Assembly (NCBI GenBank): GCA_019787685.1
Contig: JAHNUO010000036.1
Location: 186,001-250,000 of the forward strand
Direction of reading: 5' to 3'
DNA length: 64,000 nucleotides
Source: Chiua virens
Taxonomy: Eukaryota > Basidiomycota > Agaricomycetes > Boletales > Boletaceae
The notes under the pieces are model-generated. The model saw only the letters and a list, made by a program, of their open reading frames with translations. It was not told where the DNA came from and searched no databases. Both the position numbers and the translations under genes were made by a program. Numbering within the stretch: position 1 is the first letter of the stretch; every line of letters starts with the position of its first letter. Positions 58,082 through 64,000 of the stretch are shown here, in pieces.

Positions 58082-60652
58082 TCAGTCAGAGGAAATCCTC
58101 CAGTCTATATGGGGATTGTGGTGCTTTAACCATGTGAATCCAAGGATAAGATCATTCTTTCCCAGGTTAGTAATTTTGGCATCCACTATTTCCCTGTGAC
58201 CTTTGTAATTGATCAGGATTTGGGCAGTGTAAGTAATAGAACCGGCTTGGTTCTTGGTTCCATCCACATTAAAGACTTGTATGGGGTGTGGTAGTGCATG
58301 ACATGGAAGTTTATGTTTAGCAATGTAATCCTTGTGTATGAAGATTACATTAGCTCTACTGTCTAAAAGCGCTTTTGCTCCAACATAACTGATTTGGTTT
58401 ACTGGGAATACCAATATCAGTAAAGATATTTCTTGTTCAATTGATGTTGATCTAATGAAAGATTCATCAGGTATTGGTTTTGTGACAGAATTAAGCATGG
58501 AACTATGATGTTCACTGTGCTCTGCAGAGACACTGTCAACACTTTTGTTATCTTTTGTTTTTGGTTTCAGCAGTTTATCCTTGTGCTTGGGAGGTTTATT
58601 GGATAAGTAAGAGAAATCAAAACCTAAAGAAATAGAGTTTTCATAATATTTTGGAAGGGGTTGGCAAACATGAGATCCCAGTATACTCAGTTCACTTTGC
58701 CTTTTTCCTTCTTTTCTGATTCATATTTGTCATAATAATATGCCTGGACTTGTTCAGGGTCCATTCCACAAATGGCAGCAAAGGGATCCTCTTTCATAAC
58801 TTTTGGAGAAAAGGTGGAAGTAGAAGTTTTCTTCTTTTCCTTGCAAGTTGATCAGACTTTCCTTGATTTGGTGCAGTCCTTCTTGTGTCTGCCACTATAG
58901 AAGTGGCATTTACTGCATTGGTTCTTTGGCTTGGGACAGTCTGAAACAACCAAACCTTTACAGGCTTAAGTTATTTGCTGGAAGGACAATGAAAGCGAGT
59001 CTGTGTGACTAGAGAGGCTTGGGGAAACTCCAGAAGGACAAGACTGGGTCCTTCAGTGAGTTGGGGATGTACTTTTATACTATTCTACTGTTTGTACAAG
59101 TGTAAACTAAATCTACAGATATGCTATGCTATGGGACAAGGGTTTGAATGGGTATAGGGTATATGGATCTAGAATACATAGCCATAGAATGTAATTGCAT
59201 CATAGACATGAGGGAGAATGGTTATGAGGGTAGGCATGAGGTGAGGTAGGCATGAGGTGAGCATGTGTAGAATGGAATGACATACTATGAGTCTGGAGGG
59301 TGTCTGAGGGCTTGTATGGTCTAGACTGGTCAAGGGTTTAGTGGTTCTAGGCCATGGCAAGGCCTGGGTTAATGTATTCAATCATATATCACTTTGTATT
59401 TGCTAAGTGTTCAGTTCTGGAGTTTCCAAGAGCGTGGGAATTTCGGAAACTCCAGAAACTCGGAAACTCGGAAGGAATGGAATGCTTATAGCAAGCTCAA
59501 ATACAAAGGGAAAAATATGGAAAAATAGGCGAAAAATAGGGGGATTAGGTTAGTATATTGTGTGATTGTAACACAGTCCTTGGGGTAATGTCCTTGTGCC
59601 TTGCAATTGAAGCACTTAGGGGTGTAACCAGACTTCTTTTGTTCTATTGCTTTTATTTCGGACATGTAGAACCATCCATCTTCGCCTTTATGGTAAGCAA
59701 AGAATATGTCCATGGCATTAGGGTCCTTTTTAGCCCATGTGCACTCTCTGCAGACAAGATTTATTGATTCCATTAAATTACCTGCCGTGCAAATAGTGGC
59801 TAGGTATTTGGTGACTGCTGTATTTCTATCAGCTTCATATGACAGATGAGCTATGTTTGTGTACATCTTGTCATTCAGGTTTTGCCTTTGGCCATCTTTG
59901 AAAATTTGGAATATGATACTCCTGGCCATATTTGTCTCAAGGAGACGGTTAGTGTGGGTAGGATCTATTTCAGCTTGGTGCCAGAGATTCTCTCATTTGA
60001 CAATGTAGTCTTTGACTCTTATCATCCCTTGAGTGAGGTTTTCAAGCTTGGTTCTTGCCCAATCAACCTTATTGTTTTGTCAGAACATCCCTTTGATGTT
60101 GACGGTTAGCTACACAAAGGATAGTTTTGTTCCTTGTACTAGCCGTGTTTCTGCACATTGTGATGATTTTGCTCCCTTTAGGCATGAGAGCACTGCAACA
60201 ACCTTCTGGAAGTTGATGTGAATGGCAAGTTTATTAATTTCTAGCCATTCCTTGATTGAGTACAGTCTAATGTAAGATGGGACTTCTCATCTCCTGTCTG
60301 TGCAGATTCTCTGCCTATTTGTCCTGATAGGACCTGCTAATCTCCTTTCTAATTCTGCTGGTGTGATATAATTGTTTGGGTCTCCTAACGATTCTTCTGA
60401 TGCTGCTCTACTTGGCATAAGTTCCGGGAGCGGGGATGAGACTTCCCTGTTGATAAGGGGTAGGAAAATGGGTGACACTTCTTTTTTGATAAGAGGGGGT
60501 TCAGCAATCTCCTGCTTAACCTCTGGTTCCTCTGTTAGATAGTATAAGTTCGGGCTGCTGCTCTGACTATTGGTTTCAGACTCAAAATCCAATAAGGGAG
60601 ACTGTGCTCCAAGAAATTGCTCAAGGAGAGTGTGAAATGTTTCTTCCTGCAA
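58082..60652 (-). pseudogene. Second Ty3/gypsy element: gag and protease remnant
   Basis: The minus-strand gag starts with MQEETFHTLLEQFLG (60652), has several stops at 60287 and between 60240 and 59930, then ARSIIFQIFKDGQRQNLNDK and a CCHC knuckle CFNCKAQGHYPKDC (about 59600-59560). After the interrupting LTR it resumes with a second knuckle CSKCHFYSGRHKKDC (about 58925-58880). Protease-like text at about 58400-58090 reads ALLDSRANVIFI, LILGFTWLKHHNPHIDW. The catalytic DSG/DTG triad reads DSR, so the protease is inactive. RT and integrase are missing. The family is distinct from the element at 1-6282 because gag is different. Confidence 0.8.
58942..59573. mobile_element. Solo LTR, 632 bp, with 5-bp target duplication CAGTC
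   Basis: On the plus strand it starts TGAAACAACCAAACC and ends GTGATTGTAACA. It is flanked by CAGTC at 58937-58941 and 59574-59578. It sits inside the gag of the second gypsy element exactly between two zinc-knuckle segments; removing it and one CAGTC restores continuous gag text. Orientation is undetermined (read on the minus strand it starts TGTTACAATC). Confidence 0.9.
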
Positions 60653-61340
60653 GTAGTGATCCAGGTCGAGATCTCTGCAGCAACTGCTTGAGCCAAGAAA
60701 GTGGCATCAATGTAGGCAGGATCTGCCTCTTGATCAAAAAGAATCTCCTCTCCAGTAACCTCAAAGGGTGAAAGAAAGTAGGAGGAGGACACTAGGAGAG
60801 TGAGCTCAGTAAAGAGTATGTCGCAACTTTTTTGTGGAGATGAGAATAGATTACCATATATTACCATAAGATCGTACTGCATTATAATGCCTTATGGTGC
60901 AAATTGGAGGAAATTAGATAATTTTTTACACTGAAATGCCATCATAATGGACTTATAATGAGCCTTGTAATGCCAAAACGGGGTTGGCAGGACATTTAAG
61001 GCAGTCGTAAGGAGTCGTAAGCCGGTGGCATTAACATGGCAGAAAAAAAGTTACAACATACTATCAGCTGCCCTGTGGGGTGCGCTGTCTGCTATTGGGT
61101 TATTGAATACCTTGAGTCTTATTCAACAGCTTATTCAAAGTGGACTTTCCTTTCTGTTTTCAAAGTGATGACTTACTCTGGGCATGCTTGTTTATTTGCA
61201 GGAGGTGGCTATGATGAGGTCGAGGGACTTGGCAGTAGTGTCAATGGTGAAGAAGATAACAAAGTTCTAATGAAACAACCTAGAACAAAGACTGAACTAG
61301 TAGTTGTGAAGTGGTTGAGAGAGATGTTCAATCAAAGAGG
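60653..61340. other. Upstream flank of the second gypsy element, no gene supported
   Basis: It contains repeated TAATG/ATAATG strings at 60870-60980 and TCGTAAGGAGTCGTAAG at 61005. The plus-strand frame 61036-61422 runs into the LTR-like repeat and has no recognised domain. Confidence 0.4.
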
Positions 61341-61667
61341 TGAAAACTCCAAGAAAACTTTGTTAGAGTCCTCTGGCATTGATTCATGGGGTTTATATAC
61401 CACATGGATGTCAGAGTTCTAATCTGAGTATGAACTATGCTACGATGCTATTGGACAATAAGAAATGAGTCATAAGAAGAAACATAGTCTTGCACAGGTA
61501 CATATCTGGCTGGTCGTGAGTCATAAGAAGCATGGCTGTGGGAGAATGCTGTGTTTATATGGCAGCCAATAGAATATGATCCTGTGGACAGCCTTGACAT
61601 GAGGCATTAGACTTAGAAAAGATTGAAAGTATAATCCATAGAGGGATGAAACATTGAGATCATAACA
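61341..61667 (-). repeat. LTR-like repeat, copy 1
   Basis: Direct repeat of 63348-63721. On the minus strand it starts TGTTATGATCTCAATG and ends GGAGTTTTCA. It contains GGGTTTATATACCACATGG. No matching target duplication was found. Confidence 0.65.
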
Positions 61668-63347
61668 CTAACTAGGTGTGACAACAGACCTCTTCTGTTG
61701 TAACACCAGTCCCAAGGTGTGAGTTCACAATGTCATTCTGATTGAGGACAACACAAGTGCTAAGAAGACCTCAATCAACACACCAAGGTTTGTCTTTAGG
61801 TGGCTAGGGTGTCTATCCAGGAATTCAAGGATCCATGTGCAGCTAGTAAGGGTGGACATGTGGGATGGAATACATAGAGTTGTAGAGTTGAAGGCTTGCA
61901 TTGTGATATTGGTGATCAGGGCTAGAACAATTGTTAAAAAGAAAAGGATACAATGACAATGAGTTTGAAGGTGTATGATTGCTCAAATTTCATCTAGATT
62001 AAATTGTGCTTTCAGATCAGTGTTGATGTTAATGTCCATGTTTATTTTGTCACAAATGATACTTTGTCATCATGTACAATATCTTGTGCAGGTTGAATTT
62101 TGAATTTTGGATTTTGAATTGTGAGTCTAAACCAACTCTTAAGCATAATGGTTTTGTGCTTTGTGGGCTTAGCTATCTAAATTACTTAATGGAAGGGTCA
62201 AAGTGCCTGAAAGTTATGTAAAGTGAATGTAATATTTGCTGATGTCTGAGAAATGTATGTGCAAGTGTTTCAACCAAGAATTGATGTGCAAGGATCTATA
62301 CAAGGCCAAGGAAATCACTGAGGCACACTTGCACAAGACAGGTGCTTGGGACAAGTTGAGTGCCAAGCAGAAACAGCTTGTTGAGAAGATGGTGCTCAAT
62401 GGGAAGCAAGCTGGGTTGACACTTGAGGAGGAGGAGGATAAGGAAAAGCTCAAGCTATTTAAGGATGATCTCTCAGATGCCTGTTTGAAGTTCATGGTAT
62501 GTATGTAGCTGGGCTCAGTGTGTGCACAAGTAGGTGTTGAATCAGATGTGATTTCACAGCAAAACTTTAACAAGAAGAATGTAAGTTGACCCTGCTACTT
62601 ATCCATATTGATTATTATAATGCTTCTTGCAAGGTCACATCTCCCCTACATGCAAAGAACCTGATGTTGTCCCAGAGGACATGATCTCTGGATACACCTA
62701 GCACACAGAAGGTGGTAAAGTGCTGTACAAAGTCATCTTCAAGACACCTGATATCTTTAGTGTTGTAAGTGTTGCACCAGTAGTCATCAAATCCTAGACA
62801 TGTTACCACTTTAGCACTTTCCAATTGTCAGTAGTTGTGTTATACCATCACCCTACATCTTCCACATCCACCCTTGTCCCTTCTTCTAATTGTCCAAGTT
62901 ATCATAAAGCATGCCAAATAATATTGGCACATCAGACACATCAAGCTCTGGGCATTGAAGCAAGAACTGTACAGTACATGGGTAGATGAAATTCAATGGG
63001 TAAAAATGTTGTGGAGAGCATGTAGTAGGATGAACATCACAAATGTTGTGGGCTGTTGCAGTGAGTCATTCATATTTTCAGACAGATCTAATATGTTCTT
63101 GAGTAGCCATAATATGTATGCAACTTGAGGCATTTCATGCACATTTAATTTCTGATCCAGAAGGATTCATATAAATCAATCAACCTTTACTTATATTTCC
63201 TTCCAGAGACTTGCAATCTGGTGGAGAACTGTCTCACATATGTTCAGGTCTTTTAAGGAGAGACATTGAATGAGGAGACTCTATCATGATAGGGCTACCT
63301 TGTATGTTATCTTGCAATGCAGATACCAGTTGAGCTCTTCTTGTGCC
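61668..63347. other. DNA between two LTR-like repeats, one short possible ORF
   Basis: A hairpin GTGTGACAACAG / CTGTTGTAACAC lies at about 61676-61707. A plus-strand frame at 62236-62508 (CKDLYKAKEITEAHLHKTGA, LVEKMVLNGKQAGL) is helical and Lys/Glu rich but not recognised. No gag or pol text was seen, so if the flanking repeats are LTRs the element is non-autonomous or unrelated. Confidence 0.4.
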
Positions 63348-63721
63348 TGAGAGCTCCAACTCCAAGAAAACTTTGTTAGGAGTCCTCTGGCATCGATTCA
63401 TGGGGTTTATATACTACATGGATGTCAGAGTTCTAATCTGAGTATGAACTATACAGTGCAATGCTATTAGATGATAAGAGAATGAGCCATAGATAAGAAA
63501 CATAGCCTTGCACAGATATCTGGTGGGTTGTGAGTCATGATGAGTAACATGTGAATACACATGTAGGAGTCGAGTCATAAGAAGCATGACTGTAGGAGAA
63601 TGCTGTGTTTATGCGGCAGCCAATAGGATATGATCCTGTGGATAGCCTTAACATGAGGCATTAGACTTAGAAAAGATTGAAAGCATGATCCATAGAAGGG
63701 TAAAACATTGAGCTTGTAACA
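63348..63721 (-). repeat. LTR-like repeat, copy 2
   Basis: It shares AACTCCAAGAAAACTTTGTT, GGATGTCAGAGTTCTAATCT and GGCATTAGACTTAGAAAAG with copy 1. It has an extra segment of about 35 bp near 63540 (GATGAGTAACATGTGAATAC). On the minus strand it starts TGTTACAAGCTCAATG. It ends exactly where the Tc1-like transposase text begins. Confidence 0.65.
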
Positions 63722-64000
63722 GCTACAAATTGGTCTCTGGTATGGTCTGATGAGACCAAAATCAATTGTATTGGGTCAGATGGCAGGAAATGGGCTTGGA
63801 AAAAGGCAGGAGAGGGCCTTAGTGATAGGATTGTGCAGGGTACAGTCAAGTTTGGGGAAGGTTCAGTGATGATATAGGGTTGTATGAGTTGGGAAGGGGT
63901 TGAAATGGCTTGCAAGATTGATGGTAAGATGGATGCTACCCTCTATGTGTAGATTTTAGAGTATGATCTCTAACAAACCCTGGGGGATTTTGGATTTTTT
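63722..64000 (+). pseudogene. Tc1/mariner-type transposase fragment
   Basis: The plus-strand frame reads LVWSDETKINCIGSDGRKWA, WKKAGEGLSDRIVQGTVKFG, then a TAG, GCMSWEGVEMACKIDGKMDA and two more stops (TAG, TAA) before the window ends. WSDET contains the first catalytic Asp of the Tc1 DDE core, and GCMSWEG is a conserved block after it. The N-terminal helix-turn-helix part is missing, replaced by the LTR-like repeat. It is a dead copy. Confidence 0.85.

Noticed and set aside
1..64000. tRNA and rRNA genes
   Set aside because: No cloverleaf with A/B boxes or rRNA signature was recognised; a covariance search would be needed to exclude them fully.

Overview
The window looks like repeat-rich DNA from a filamentous basidiomycete fungus (Agaricomycetes-like). 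The evidence is short GT-AG introns of about 45-60 bp splitting otherwise open frames, a chitin synthase with a myosin motor domain, an F-box/LRR gene and a cullin fragment of the kind seen in these fungi, chromodomain Ty3/gypsy retroelements, and a TET/JBP-like oxygenase gene. There are no bacterial features. Many open frames here are long only because they lie in repeats or use non-ATG starts, so gene models were rebuilt from splice sites and frame continuity.

Layout. 1-6282: minus-strand Ty3/gypsy element (LTR, gag, protease-RT-RNaseH-integrase-chromodomain, and a third zinc-knuckle ORF running off the window), killed by five in-frame TGA codons and one indel. 6356-10735: a decayed plus-strand gene of unknown function, broken by a composite of LTR pieces in both orientations. 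11884-16077: a five-exon minus-strand gene (about 1,321 codons) with two Cys/His clusters. 16574-19510: chitin synthase motor-domain pseudogene. 19750-22396: a seven-exon TET/JBP-type 2-oxoglutarate oxygenase gene, cut at its 5' end by the next feature. 22463-33287: a giant inverted repeat, two 3,842-bp arms around a 3,141-bp spacer, with a single difference found between the arms. The spacer carries an F-box/LRR pseudogene and a small TA-flanked MITE whose end coincides with the arm boundary. 33756-36225: cullin-like fragment and alpha/beta-hydrolase pseudogene.

36.8-41.3 kb: minisatellites, a pogo-like transposon remnant with perfect TA flanks, a cluster of long hairpins, and a triplicated leader. 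41286-45960: an apparently intact eleven-exon SNF2-type helicase gene. 47775-50865: an apparently intact three-exon gene (992 aa) of a family I cannot name. 51.4-56.2 kb: several unrelated satellites, including a 50-bp array of about 2.1 kb. 56.2-64 kb: AT-rich DNA with a second gypsy gag/protease remnant (itself interrupted by a clean solo LTR with a 5-bp target duplication), a pair of LTR-like repeats, and a Tc1/mariner transposase fragment at the right edge.

Two themes connect the window. First, a short GC-rich imperfect palindrome (type CGCCGTCC-TGG-ACGGCG) recurs in at least six separate arrays over 15 kb, including inside an intron of the helicase gene; the arrays otherwise differ in sequence but share a period of about 65-75 bp. 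Second, nonsense codons in dead genes are overwhelmingly TGA at positions where CGA is expected, which suggests CpG methylation and deamination, in a region that also carries a TET/JBP-type oxygenase gene.
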